DNA from: a virus
Virus record (IMG/VR): IMGVR_UViG_3300023174_005338
Coordinates: 124,001 to 188,000 of that record
DNA: 64,000 bases
Direction: 5' to 3' (one strand)
Position numbers and translations under genes: made by a program. Each line of letters starts with the position of its first letter. Positions within the stretch are counted from its first letter, which is position 1. The notes under the pieces are model-generated. The model was not told where the DNA came from. It saw only the letters and a list, made by a program, of their open reading frames with translations, and did not search any database. Below, in pieces: positions 8,378-16,117 of the stretch.

Positions 8378-8634
8378 GTTGGCAACAATGGGAAACAGAA
8401 GTTCTACATATATTAAACAATCCTGATGATGAAAATACCAGAATGGTGGCGGTAGCCACCAATGCCTATGGTGAAGAACTGCGTGCAGGCAATATTCGAT
8501 CCAGCGAGTATGCAGAGTTATTGTTGGATCTACAACGCCAAATCACCATCACAGAAAACATGAGCCAGTTCGAAACCAAACAAAGGTTAAATACAGCCAT
8601 AACTGCTTTGATCACCATAGCCTCAGCAGTGTAA
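8374..8634 (+). CDS. Small helical protein, unknown
   Basis: 86 residues, mostly predicted helix, with no recognised domain, signal or membrane segment. ATG 8374 overlaps the preceding stop (ATGA) and has a good GGAG eight bases upstream. Followed by the holin gene after a 39-base gap holding an AT-rich run with TATAAT (8646-8651) but no good -35. Confidence 0.6.
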   Translation: MSWQQWETEVLHILNNPDDENTRMVAVATNAYGEELRAGNIRSSEYAELLLDLQRQITITENMSQFETKQRLNTAITALITIASAV

Positions 8635-8673
8635 TAGTAGCATATTATAATAATAAAAATAAAAGGAGCAGAC

Positions 8674-9132
8674 ATGCCTGCTGAAGAAGTCAAAAGCGAA
8701 AGTGCAAAGAAAAACGAAGATTGGATGAATTCAAAATGGCGTCCAGCCATGGGTTGGATGTACATGTTGGTGTGCATCGCGGACTTTGTACTATTTCCAG
8801 TTTTATGGAGCCTGGTCCAGGTTATAGCTGGCGGCGAAGTCAAAAGCCAATGGAGTCCAATCACACTACAAGGCGCAGGCCTGTTCCACATGGCCATGGG
8901 TGCCATACTAGGTATCGCGGCTTATGGTCGCACACAAGAAAAAATGGCTGGTGCCAACAACGGTGGAATAGCACCACCCACACCCACTCCAAGTTTCGGC
9001 GCACCTGCCGCACCCACACCAGCCTTTGGTGCAACACCCACACCGACTCCAAGTTTCGGCGCACCTGCGGCAAAAACAACACCAGCACCAGCGTTTGGAG
9101 CACCGGTACAACCGCCACACCCTGAAATTTAA
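8674..9132 (+). CDS. Holin (3-TM family) with FG-repeat tail
   Basis: 152 residues. Two or three hydrophobic segments (about residues 28-52 and 66-86) with the family-like sequences WRPAMGWMYM, WSPITLQGAGL and HMAMGAILGIAAYGRTQEK match the 3-TM phage holins that permeabilise the inner membrane. The C-terminal 55 residues are low-complexity Pro/Ala/Thr with four repeats around a SFGAP/AFGAT/AFGAP core. Strong AAAAGGAG ribosome site. Lies 4 kb from the endolysin, so the lysis genes are split. Confidence 0.65.
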   Translation: MPAEEVKSESAKKNEDWMNSKWRPAMGWMYMLVCIADFVLFPVLWSLVQVIAGGEVKSQWSPITLQGAGLFHMAMGAILGIAAYGRTQEKMAGANNGGIAPPTPTPSFGAPAAPTPAFGATPTPTPSFGAPAAKTTPAPAFGAPVQPPHPEI

Positions 9133-9143
9133 GGAGACTCAAC

Positions 9144-9263
9144 ATGTTAGACACTATATTATGGATAGCACTAGGAGCATTCGTGGGCTGGAACTTTCCA
9201 CAGCCATTCTGGGCCAAGGCCATACAACAAAAAATAGTTTCAATGATAAAGGATAAAAAATGA
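9144..9263 (+). CDS. Small hydrophobic peptide
   Basis: 39 residues after a strong AAGGAGA. The first half is hydrophobic (ILWIALGAFVGW), the second basic (KAIQQKIVSMIKDKK). Its stop overlaps the next ATG (ATGA at 9260). Could be a small membrane peptide of the lysis group; no family recognised. Confidence 0.55.
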   Translation: MLDTILWIALGAFVGWNFPQPFWAKAIQQKIVSMIKDKK

Positions 9264-9451
9264 ACTCAATTATGAAAATCTGTTGGGCCACAGTCATTGC
9301 CGTGAGCTTGATCACCGTTGCCAATGCCGCTGGTGAAATCAAACGTGTTTGCAAAACCGACGATAAGACCAAGAAAGAAGTGTGCAAGGACATCAAAGTA
9401 CACAAGAAACTGGAAGGTACACCAGTACCTGACAAATCAGCCAAGAAGTAA
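9260..9451 (+). CDS. Small secreted Lys-rich protein
   Basis: 63 residues with a signal peptide ending ANA, giving a mature peptide of about 40 residues that is Lys-rich with two cysteines (VCKTDDKTKKEVCKD), suited to one disulfide in the periplasm. No known family. The gene ends just before the dnaJ promoter/hairpin, which could serve as its terminator. Confidence 0.6.
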   Translation: MNSIMKICWATVIAVSLITVANAAGEIKRVCKTDDKTKKEVCKDIKVHKKLEGTPVPDKSAKK

Positions 9452-9503
9452 TTGACCTTGCACCCAATGGCCAGTATAATTACTATGCTGGCCATTTTCT
9501 TTT
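9452..9503 (+). promoter_or_regulatory. Sigma70 promoter with -10 box inside a 9-bp inverted repeat; possible terminator
   Basis: TTGACC (9452-9457), 17-base spacer, TATAAT (9475-9480). AATGGCCAG (9466-9474) pairs perfectly with CTGGCCATT (9488-9496); the -10 box starts the 13-base loop. The stem is followed by TTCTTTT, so read-through RNA could fold into an intrinsic terminator after the 9260-9451 gene, while RNA starting near 9487 lacks the 5' arm. No Shine-Dalgarno is seen before ATG 9504. Confidence 0.65.
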
Positions 9504-10277
9504 ATGCAGAATCCTTATCAAACTCTAGGCGTTGATCGCAGCGCATCACCGGATGAAATAAAACGGGCCTATCGCCGCTTGGCCAGCCAGCATCATCCTG
9601 ACAAAGGCGGAGACAAGGCTCGCTTCCAGGAAATACAAGCAGCCTACGAGTCTATAACCAATCCCCGGCCAAACAATTTCCAAAACACACAAAATCCGTT
9701 TGGCCAGACCAACAATAGTTCATTTGATTTTGATCATATATTCAACATATTTGGTGCCAGATTCCAACAACCGCATCAACGCATGCAACAACAGGCACGC
9801 ATGAGTCTCTGGATCACACTCAAAGATGCGGCACAAGGCGGCCCTCGTAGCATCACTGTTGGCACTGCCCAAGGCACCCAGGTAGTAGAGATAGAGATAC
9901 CTCGGGGCATCAACGATGGTGATTCGGTACAGTATCCAGGCATTGGCCCTGGTGGCATGGACCTGATCATCAGCTTTAGAATACATCCTGATGCGCAGTG
10001 GACACGACAAGGTCTAGATCTGGTCACCGAACACACCTTGAACATTTGGGACCTGATTTTGGGCACTGAGTTGCCGGTACGTGATGTACTTGGCAACCAA
10101 CTCAATGTAAACATTGCCGCAGGCACTCAACCCGGTACCATGATGAGATTACGGGGCCGTGGAATCACTGCCAGATCTGGTCAAGCAGGAGATCTTTTGA
10201 TCAAGATCCAGACCCGTATACCCACAAATATACCCGAAGATCTGGTCGTGCAGATCCGAGACCGATGCCGAAAATAA
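9504..10277 (+). CDS. DnaJ/CbpA-type J-domain co-chaperone
   Basis: 257 residues. J domain at residues 1-55 with the HPD triad (His31-Pro32-Asp33), essential for stimulating Hsp70. A linker rich in Asn/Gln/Phe follows, then two C-terminal beta domains of the DnaJ/CbpA type (IPRGINDGDSVQYPGIGPGG and a second AGTQPGTMMRLRGRG). The Cys-rich zinc finger is absent, so this is a class II-like J protein. No DnaK is in the window, so it would work with host DnaK. Followed by the ClpA-like gene. The start is fixed by length and J-domain homology; there is no Shine-Dalgarno. Confidence 0.92.
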   Translation: MQNPYQTLGVDRSASPDEIKRAYRRLASQHHPDKGGDKARFQEIQAAYESITNPRPNNFQNTQNPFGQTNNSSFDFDHIFNIFGARFQQPHQRMQQQARMSLWITLKDAAQGGPRSITVGTAQGTQVVEIEIPRGINDGDSVQYPGIGPGGMDLIISFRIHPDAQWTRQGLDLVTEHTLNIWDLILGTELPVRDVLGNQLNVNIAAGTQPGTMMRLRGRGITARSGQAGDLLIKIQTRIPTNIPEDLVVQIRDRCRK

Positions 10278-10319
10278 ATACTCTAACAACTTGCAAAAAG
10301 TACCAAAGTGTTGTAAACT
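10273..10319 (+). promoter_or_regulatory. Late-type box and moderate sigma70 promoter before the Clp gene
   Basis: AATAAATA (10273-10280) overlaps the dnaJ stop region; TTGCAA (10291-10296), 17-base spacer and TAAACT (10314-10319) make a moderate sigma70 match. AAGTACCAA occurs twice (10298-10306 and 10326-10334), a possible direct-repeat binding site. The 71-base gap has no other clear element. Confidence 0.35.
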
Positions 10320-10348
10320 AGTCGTAAGTACCAACAACAAAGGCCCGC

Positions 10349-12625
10349 ATGCAAAACAATCCTGAAATTGAACAAATTGTCGATCTGGCTGTAAAATTGG
10401 CTCGAGATCGGCATCATGAATATGTAATGACCGAGCATGTGTTGTTGAGCCTTATTCGTCATGAACCATTCCGTCGTGTGCTAGAAAAGTTTGGCACTGA
10501 TGTGGTGCGACTGGATTCAGAACTTGATGCTTATTTGTCTGGCTTGGTCGCAGTGGTTACCGACAAAGACATCCAACCCAAAAAGACCAATGCCTTGGAA
10601 CGCTGTTTCAATCGCGCACTCACGCAGGTGTTGTTTACCGGTCGCAGGACCATCAGCACCGTGGATCTTTATCTGGCCATGATGAGCGAAACCAATAGCC
10701 ATGCACATTATTTCTTGCTCAAGTACGGAGTCAAAAAAGCTGAATTTGTAGATTTTTATCAGACCAACTACAAACAAAGTGATGTACGACTCACTGATCA
10801 ACAGGCCACAGAAATACTCACAGAACACTGTACCAACCTCACACGTCTGGCCCAGGAAGATAGACTGGAGCCCATGATTGGTCGCACCGCCGAGCTGGCA
10901 GAAATGATCACAGTGTTGGCCCGCAAGTTCAAGGCCAATGTGCTCATGGTTGGAGATCCTGGCGTGGGCAAGACTGCCATAGTGGAGGGCCTGGCCCAGG
11001 AAGTAAGTGCAGGTCGTGTGCCTGAGTTTCTCAAGGGTCACGAAGTCTGGAGTCTGGAAGTTGGTAGCCTGTTGGCCGGATCAAAGTATCGCGGTGAGTT
11101 TGAAGAAAAATTCAAGGCCGTGATCACTGCCCTGGAAACCAAGAAAAACTGCATCTTGTTCATTGACGAAGCACACACCATCAAGGGCGCTGGATCCAGC
11201 AGCCAAAGCACCTTGGACATGGCCAACATGCTTAAACCGGCCATAACCAAGGGCAACCTCAAAGTGGTAGCTTCAACCACCTGGGAAGAATACTACGAAA
11301 GCTTTGAAAAAGATCGTGCGCTCATGCGCAGATTCCATAGGGTCAGCATTGATGAACCCACGAGAGAAACCACGGAACAGATCCTGATTGGCCTGAGCCC
11401 TCGATTGGAAGTGTTCCATAATGTGCTGATCGACACCGAAGCCATTACTGCCGCTGTGGAAATGAGTGGTCGTTACATACACGATCGCAAAAATCCCGAC
11501 AAAAGCATTGACTTGCTGGACGGTGCCTGTGCTCAAGAACGTGTGAAAGATCTAGGAAATGTAACTGTGAACAAACAAATGATCATGGCTCAGCTGAGTC
11601 GTGTCACAGATGTGCCCTTGGATCGCCTGGAAAATGAACGCAGCACCAAGATAGTGGAATTGGAAAGCAATATCAAACAAAAACTGTATGGACAAGATGC
11701 CGCAGTGGATCGAGTGCTGGAACGTGTTTACATCAATTTTTCCGGCATTGGCAATACCAAAAGGCCCATTGCCAGTTTCTTGTTCCTGGGACCCACTGGC
11801 ACCGGCAAGACCGAACTGGCCAAACTGCTGGCAGAAAATCTTGACATGACGTTGCTAAAATATGACATGAGTGAATATCAGGAACGCCACACTGTGTCAG
11901 GACTCATAGGTGCGCCTCCGGGCTATGTGGGCTTTGAAGATGGCAATCTCGGCGGCGGCAAGCTGATCTCGGACGTGAACAAGCACCCGTTCAGCATTTT
12001 GTTGTTTGATGAGATAGAAAAGGCACATCCAGATGTCATAAACATCATGTTGCAGATGCTGGACGAAGCCAGAATTACCAGCAGTGCAGGCAAGACCGTG
12101 GATCTCAAAAACTGCATCATTATCATGACTTCGAATCTGGGTGCCCGAGACAACGAAAACAACAACATTGGTTTTGGACAGAGTCTGGAACGCACCGGCG
12201 AAGAAGACCGTGCCATGAAAGATTTTTTCAAACCAGAACTGCGAAATCGCATAGACTCAGTGTGCAAGTTCAACAAACTGGATACCTTGGCCATAAAGAA
12301 AGTGGTGATCAAGTTTGTGGATGAACTCAAAGACAGCCTGCTCAACAGAAACATCAAACTCAATCTAGCCGAGCCAGTGATCAACCTGTTGGCTGAACGT
12401 GGCTACGACAGTCGCATGGGTGCTAGGCCCTTAGGTCGCAAAATAGACGAACTGATACGTGTGCCGCTGAGCCGCCGCATCTTGTTTGACAGACTTGAAA
12501 ATTGCACAGTGAACACCACAGTGGTTGATGATCAAATTGAGTTTTCTGTTGACACACCACCGGCCACACCCATGGTCGACCAAGATGGATACATAGTCCT
12601 TGACCAACCCAACTCGTCCATTTAA
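10349..12625 (+). CDS. ClpA-like AAA+ protein unfoldase
   Basis: 758 residues, the same length as E. coli ClpA. N domain with Clp-N repeats (residues 1-140); first AAA module with Walker A GDPGVGKT (about 202-209) and Walker B ILFIDEAH (about 268); second module with GPTGTGKT (about 481-488), Walker B LLFDEIEKAHP and the sensor GARPLGRKI. There is no long ClpB-type middle coil, so it is ClpA/C-like rather than ClpB. An IGF tripeptide (about residue 607) lies where ClpA has its ClpP-docking IGL loop, so docking to host ClpP is plausible. No clpP or clpS is visible. Paired with the J protein upstream. Confidence 0.9.
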   Translation: MQNNPEIEQIVDLAVKLARDRHHEYVMTEHVLLSLIRHEPFRRVLEKFGTDVVRLDSELDAYLSGLVAVVTDKDIQPKKTNALERCFNRALTQVLFTGRRTISTVDLYLAMMSETNSHAHYFLLKYGVKKAEFVDFYQTNYKQSDVRLTDQQATEILTEHCTNLTRLAQEDRLEPMIGRTAELAEMITVLARKFKANVLMVGDPGVGKTAIVEGLAQEVSAGRVPEFLKGHEVWSLEVGSLLAGSKYRGEFEEKFKAVITALETKKNCILFIDEAHTIKGAGSSSQSTLDMANMLKPAITKGNLKVVASTTWEEYYESFEKDRALMRRFHRVSIDEPTRETTEQILIGLSPRLEVFHNVLIDTEAITAAVEMSGRYIHDRKNPDKSIDLLDGACAQERVKDLGNVTVNKQMIMAQLSRVTDVPLDRLENERSTKIVELESNIKQKLYGQDAAVDRVLERVYINFSGIGNTKRPIASFLFLGPTGTGKTELAKLLAENLDMTLLKYDMSEYQERHTVSGLIGAPPGYVGFEDGNLGGGKLISDVNKHPFSILLFDEIEKAHPDVINIMLQMLDEARITSSAGKTVDLKNCIIIMTSNLGARDNENNNIGFGQSLERTGEEDRAMKDFFKPELRNRIDSVCKFNKLDTLAIKKVVIKFVDELKDSLLNRNIKLNLAEPVINLLAERGYDSRMGARPLGRKIDELIRVPLSRRILFDRLENCTVNTTVVDDQIEFSVDTPPATPMVDQDGYIVLDQPNSSI

Positions 12626-13307
12626 GACCGTAGCCAAAGATCGCCTGTTTTACGATCAGTTTGAATACTGCATAGGTTTCTACCTGGATGAAGTCAGTGC
12701 TCTACGCGAACTGGATCATGTCCGCATTGATGATCTTATACAGCGTAGGAAAGCCTGGCGTGAAGTAGCCCAACAACGCTGGATCAATGGAAAACAAAAA
12801 CACGGCACCATAATTAGCCGAAGCTGGCGAGATATCACAGATCAGACCCAGGCAGATTTGCACACTCTGGCCGACGTGTTGCTGACCACAGCTACGTCAT
12901 ACAAATTGGTGGTCAGTGTCAATCAAGGCTATGTGTATACCAACCAACTGTCCTTGATTGATCAGCTGGATACTATGCCTGAACTGAGACACAAAACTTA
13001 TAGCCGGGCCCGGATTATCAGGCCCAAAAATACCATACAGTTAAATAATCCCCGGCATGAATACAGGACCTATTTCCGTACGATCAAATTATCTTGGCAG
13101 GAAAAACAAGTGTTGATAGATTTTTTGCACAATCAGCAGGAGCATACAAGAATGAGTCCAGGCTTGAAAAATTGGGTTGACGACCCATTCACACGCACAC
13201 AGGACTATTTCTTTGTGGATCACAACGGCTCCAGCTGGCTGAGCATGCTGAGCCTGGTACGCCCTGGTATAATAAGAAAAACACTTCAAATTATCCCGGC
13301 TAAATAA
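12600..13307 (+). CDS. Conserved phage protein of unknown function
   Basis: 235 residues from TTG 12600, overlapping the end of the Clp gene by 26 bases. Polar, mixed helix/strand, rich in Arg and aromatic residues; segments RPKNTIQLNNPRHEYRTYF and DPFTRTQDYFFVDHNGSSWL look like conserved, structured phage-specific motifs. I recall such proteins in aquatic T4-type phages, none with known role. No catalytic pattern, signal or membrane segment. Sits at the boundary to the late gene block, so a virion or assembly role is possible. Confidence 0.65.
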   Translation: MTNPTRPFKTVAKDRLFYDQFEYCIGFYLDEVSALRELDHVRIDDLIQRRKAWREVAQQRWINGKQKHGTIISRSWRDITDQTQADLHTLADVLLTTATSYKLVVSVNQGYVYTNQLSLIDQLDTMPELRHKTYSRARIIRPKNTIQLNNPRHEYRTYFRTIKLSWQEKQVLIDFLHNQQEHTRMSPGLKNWVDDPFTRTQDYFFVDHNGSSWLSMLSLVRPGIIRKTLQIIPAK

Positions 13308-13316
13308 TACACTATG
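13299..13316 (+). promoter_or_regulatory. Late promoter box next to an ATG without leader
   Basis: GCTAAATA (13299-13306) overlaps the end of the upstream gene; ATG follows after 7 bases at 13314 with no Shine-Dalgarno. With T4 spacing the transcript would start near 13312. Confidence 0.5.
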
Positions 13317-13478
13317 GCAAAAATTAATGAACAAACCCTGGTAGTAACTGTGAGCCAATTGGTTCGAGACGATGTGCCCACTGCAGATCTATTAAGTGCT
13401 GAAGTTGTGGCCCAGTTGGAAGTGGTTGTGGCTGAACTGGCTGGTGCTGGCACCTTGGTCGAAATCAAACAGGCATGA
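13314..13478 (+). CDS. Small protein, first gene of a late transcription unit
   Basis: 54 residues, acidic, with a regular helical pattern (LLSAEVVAQLEVVVAELAGAG) that could form a short coiled coil. The stop overlaps the next ATG (ATGA at 13475), supporting a real gene. No family recognised. Lies straight after a TAAATA box and is followed by probable fibre or virion proteins. Confidence 0.6.
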   Translation: MAKINEQTLVVTVSQLVRDDVPTADLLSAEVVAQLEVVVAELAGAGTLVEIKQA

Positions 13479-13843
13479 CAGCGTATACCACTCAATATCT
13501 GTTGCAAGATGTGATCTATGGTACAGCATCGGGTAATTATGACGGCTCCAGCCAAGACTTTGTGAGCAATGCTTTGCCTGCGGCCAATTACTATGGCGGC
13601 CAGGGCAGTTTACAAACCATCACATTTCGCCTGACAGGTTTTTCAGGTATCATCACCATTGAAGCTACACTCAACGACACACAAGATTCGGCCCCCTGGT
13701 TTGATGTGTATGAATATGACGCAGCTAGCTCGGCTGTGACCGATTATCATCCTGCTAATGTGATCGGCAACTTTGTTTGGTTGCGAGCCCGAGTACAAAA
13801 CTTTGACAGTGGTGAAATTAATTTTGTCACAGTGGCCTACTGA
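13475..13843 (+). CDS. Probable virion-associated beta-rich protein
   Basis: 122 residues with alternating strands and turns rich in Gly, Thr, Asn and aromatics (FRLTGFSGIITIEATLN, APWFDVYEYDA), typical of small tail-fibre or fibre-base proteins. No known family that I can name. ATGA-coupled to the 54-residue gene and one base from the next gene, so co-transcribed from the 13299 box. Confidence 0.5.
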   Translation: MTAYTTQYLLQDVIYGTASGNYDGSSQDFVSNALPAANYYGGQGSLQTITFRLTGFSGIITIEATLNDTQDSAPWFDVYEYDAASSAVTDYHPANVIGNFVWLRARVQNFDSGEINFVTVAY

Positions 13844-13844
13844 C

Positions 13845-14282
13845 ATGACCGATACAGTTACTATTTCCTGTGATTTAGATACCACTGACCCAGTGGCTAA
13901 GTTGGGTTTCGAAGCCTGGATTGATGACAAAAAATTCCATGACACAGATCATGTAGCACATTGTCAACGGATTTTTATAGAAATCCCAGATGACGATGCC
14001 GAACATGAACTGCGCCTGATCATGAAAAACAAAACCACGGAACATACTCAAGTAGATGAAGCAGGAAATATCATAGCTGATGCAAGACTCAAGATCACAG
14101 ATATAGCCTTTGATGAAGTACAGCTAGGGCATATGACCACAGAGCAGGCAATCTACGAACATAATTTCAACGGCACTCATGCCCTGTCTCAACACAAGTT
14201 TTACGGCGAGATGGGTTGCAATGGCACAGTGAGCCTGAAGTTTACCACACCCATTTATCTCTGGTTACTAGAGCACATGTAA
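13845..14282 (+). CDS. Conserved T4-type phage beta-rich protein, likely virion component
   Basis: 145 residues from ATG 13845, one base after the preceding stop; a longer frame to 13773 would overlap that gene. Sequence is beta-rich, with EHELRLIMKNKT, ITDIAFDEVQLG and a closing FYGEMGCNGTVSLKFTTPIY that I recall as conserved in virion-neighbourhood proteins of cyanophage-like myoviruses. It may be a carbohydrate-binding or fibre-associated domain. Function unproven. Confidence 0.6.
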   Translation: MTDTVTISCDLDTTDPVAKLGFEAWIDDKKFHDTDHVAHCQRIFIEIPDDDAEHELRLIMKNKTTEHTQVDEAGNIIADARLKITDIAFDEVQLGHMTTEQAIYEHNFNGTHALSQHKFYGEMGCNGTVSLKFTTPIYLWLLEHM

Positions 14283-14283
14283 C

Positions 14284-14301
14284 CATAAATATATTACAAT
14301 G
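14284..14301 (+). promoter_or_regulatory. Late promoter box next to an ATG without leader
   Basis: CATAAATA (14284-14291), then 7 bases, then ATG 14299. No Shine-Dalgarno between the previous stop (14282) and the ATG. Predicted start of transcription near 14297. Confidence 0.5.
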
Positions 14302-15144
14302 AACTATCTTGTAATATATCCCGGCAGATTCCATCCGTTCCACCTAGGTCACAAGGCCAGCTATGATTGGTTGACCAATGAATTTGGTGAAAACTCAGTG
14401 TTTATAGCCAGCAGTGAAAAACAGGATCCTGAAACCAGTCCATTCAAATATGGCGACAAAGTGACCATGATGACCAAATTGGGTGTGCCCGCTGGGCGCA
14501 TCAAGAAAGTTACAAATCCTTATCAGGCCACGGAAATCACCTCCGCCCTGTCCGATGAAGAAAAGGCCAACACAGTGTTGGTATTTGCTGTCAGCGACAA
14601 AGATGCCCAGCGTTTCGATTATCGACCCAGAGCCGACGGTTCTCCGTCCTACCTACAACCCCTGCCCGAGAAAGAAAAAGCTATCAAGCCCATGACCCAG
14701 CATGGATATGTTGTGGTGACTCCCACAGTGAATTTCCGAGTACAAGGAGCAGATGCCAACAGCGCCAGCCAGATACGCAAACTTTATACAGCGGGCAACG
14801 ACAATGATCGAGATCAGATCATTGTGGATTTGTATGGCGCCGCTGACCCAGAACTACGGGACGTATTTGACAAGGCCCTGGGAGTCAACGAACCCCAGGA
14901 AGGCATAATTTACGGGCAAGAAGCGGTATTTGCTGGTGATAATCCTGTCAACGTCATGCGTGAAGAACGCCTGGCATGCCTGCGTGAAAATATGGAATAT
15001 CTACAACAGCGCATACAAAAGTTAAGAGATGGCCTGGACTACATTGATGAAAAATGGAGTCGTAAATACAAACGCAGTATCAACTGTGCCAGGCCACGAG
15101 GATTCAGCCAAAAGGCACACTGCGCCGGTCGCAAGAAAAAATAA
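14299..15144 (+). CDS. Cytidylyltransferase/NMNAT-fold nucleotidyltransferase with C-terminal Cys/basic module
   Basis: 281 residues. GRFHPFHLGH near the N-terminus carries the HxGH nucleotide-binding motif (His15-His18) of the cytidylyltransferase/NMN adenylyltransferase superfamily, and SASQIRKL (about 155-162) matches its second motif (ISSTxIR). The substrate is not clear; NAD salvage or sugar/lipid activation are both possible. Residues 250-281 are a separate basic module with Cys263 and Cys275 and the core GFSQKAHC, present almost unchanged at the end of the 1041-residue protein. The module suggests virion association or a common partner. Start depends on the late box, with no Shine-Dalgarno. 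Confidence 0.75.
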   Translation: MNYLVIYPGRFHPFHLGHKASYDWLTNEFGENSVFIASSEKQDPETSPFKYGDKVTMMTKLGVPAGRIKKVTNPYQATEITSALSDEEKANTVLVFAVSDKDAQRFDYRPRADGSPSYLQPLPEKEKAIKPMTQHGYVVVTPTVNFRVQGADANSASQIRKLYTAGNDNDRDQIIVDLYGAADPELRDVFDKALGVNEPQEGIIYGQEAVFAGDNPVNVMREERLACLRENMEYLQQRIQKLRDGLDYIDEKWSRKYKRSINCARPRGFSQKAHCAGRKKK

Positions 15145-15159
15145 CAGCCTGTATAATCA

Positions 15160-15196
15160 CTAGTAAATATCACACAATTTACTAGAGGAACTCATG
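15160..15196 (+). promoter_or_regulatory. Late promoter inside a 9-bp inverted repeat before the glycosyltransferase gene
   Basis: CTAGTAAAT (15160-15168) pairs perfectly with ATTTACTAG (15177-15185). The 5' arm carries the late box AGTAAATA (15162-15169); the 3' arm abuts and partly covers the ribosome site AGAGGAA (15184-15190) before ATG 15194. RNA started from the late box (near 15175) would lack the 5' arm. TATAAT also occurs at 15152-15157, without a good -35. Confidence 0.55.
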
Positions 15197-16096
15197 GCTG
15201 AAAACAAAGACGCAGTACCTACCACCCAAACTCCACAGGCACCAGCAACACAGCCAGGACAACAACAAATACAAGTCAACATTGATTATTTGAAGACCAC
15301 CCGAGTGCATATCTGCATGCCTTGTTATGGTGGCATGCTCACAGAAAGCACATTCATGAGCTATATCAAATGGTCAAATACCTGCCGACAATTGGGCATT
15401 GATTGGACCATGGAAACCATGACCAATGAAAGTCTTATTTCACGAGCCAGAAACACACTCACAGCCAAGTTCCTGCACAACAAAGATTCTACACATTTAA
15501 TGTTTATCGACGCCGACATTGGTTGGGAACCCTGGCACCTGTTGGTCATGCTGAATCGTGACGTGGATGTGATCGGTGGCCTGTACCCCATGAAGAGCCT
15601 GCCGGTGAAATGGTGTGTCAACGGCTTTGACGGTGCTGAAGAAGGTCCTGATGGCCTACAAGAAGTATCGAAAACAGGCACTGGATTCATGCTGATCAAG
15701 CGCCATGTGTTCGAAAAATTAAATGCACATCCAGCTACCCGCCCATTCATAAATGACATCGGCCTGCCAGCAGAACTCAATCCCTACATGAAGACCTACT
15801 TTGACACAGCAGTGCGTGAAAATCGCTACTATAGTGAAGACTGGACTTTCTGTGAAAACTGGCGTGATATAGGCGGCCGAGTCTGGGTAGACAAACGCAT
15901 CTTGTTGAAACACACTGGAACCTATGTGTTTGATTTCCAGACCCAGGATCAGTTGTACAAGGATCTACATGCCTTGGCTCAAGCCAGCGGCCAGGCTGCA
16001 CCAGTAAATGCTGTGCCGGCTCCAGTGGCAGACAAGCCGGTGGTAGCAAAAACCATTGCAACTAGCAAAAAAGACAAGAAGAAAGCCAAAGCCTAA
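15194..16096 (+). CDS. GT-A-fold glycosyltransferase
   Basis: 300 residues. After a 35-residue Gln/Pro/Thr-rich start, a GT-A core follows: ARNTLTAKFLHNKDSTHLMFIDADIGW holds the DxD metal/nucleotide-sugar motif (IDADIGW, about residues 111-117), with VIGGLYPMKSL and TGTGFMLIKRHVF behind it. The C-terminus is a Lys/Ala-rich tail. It may glycosylate virion proteins, DNA or surface sugars; position among late genes favours a virion target. The ribosome site overlaps the hairpin described upstream. Confidence 0.75.
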   Translation: MAENKDAVPTTQTPQAPATQPGQQQIQVNIDYLKTTRVHICMPCYGGMLTESTFMSYIKWSNTCRQLGIDWTMETMTNESLISRARNTLTAKFLHNKDSTHLMFIDADIGWEPWHLLVMLNRDVDVIGGLYPMKSLPVKWCVNGFDGAEEGPDGLQEVSKTGTGFMLIKRHVFEKLNAHPATRPFINDIGLPAELNPYMKTYFDTAVRENRYYSEDWTFCENWRDIGGRVWVDKRILLKHTGTYVFDFQTQDQLYKDLHALAQASGQAAPVNAVPAPVADKPVVAKTIATSKKDKKKAKA

Positions 16097-16101
16097 CCAG
16101 C

Positions 16102-16117
16102 GGTAAATACACTCATG
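16102..16117 (+). promoter_or_regulatory. Late promoter box next to an ATG without leader
   Basis: GGTAAATA (16102-16109), 5 bases, then ATG 16115. No Shine-Dalgarno. With T4 spacing the first transcribed base would fall on or next to the ATG of the 1851-residue protein. Confidence 0.5.

Noticed and set aside
8646-8651. TATAAT before the holin gene as a promoter
   Set aside because: AT-rich stretch without a -35 match.
8721-9125. Long alternative frames through the holin tail
   Set aside because: They arise from the repetitive Pro/Ala/Gly codons and have no start signals or sensible composition.
9144-9263. tRNA or other RNA gene in the short gaps
   Set aside because: All non-coding gaps are under about 125 bases and none showed a cloverleaf; the 9144 stretch is a coupled small gene.
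10349-12625. ClpB disaggregase
   Set aside because: No long coiled middle domain between the AAA modules; length and IGF loop fit ClpA-type.
15152-15157. TATAAT as a sigma70 promoter for 15194
   Set aside because: No acceptable -35 at 15-19 bases upstream; the late box and hairpin explain the site better.
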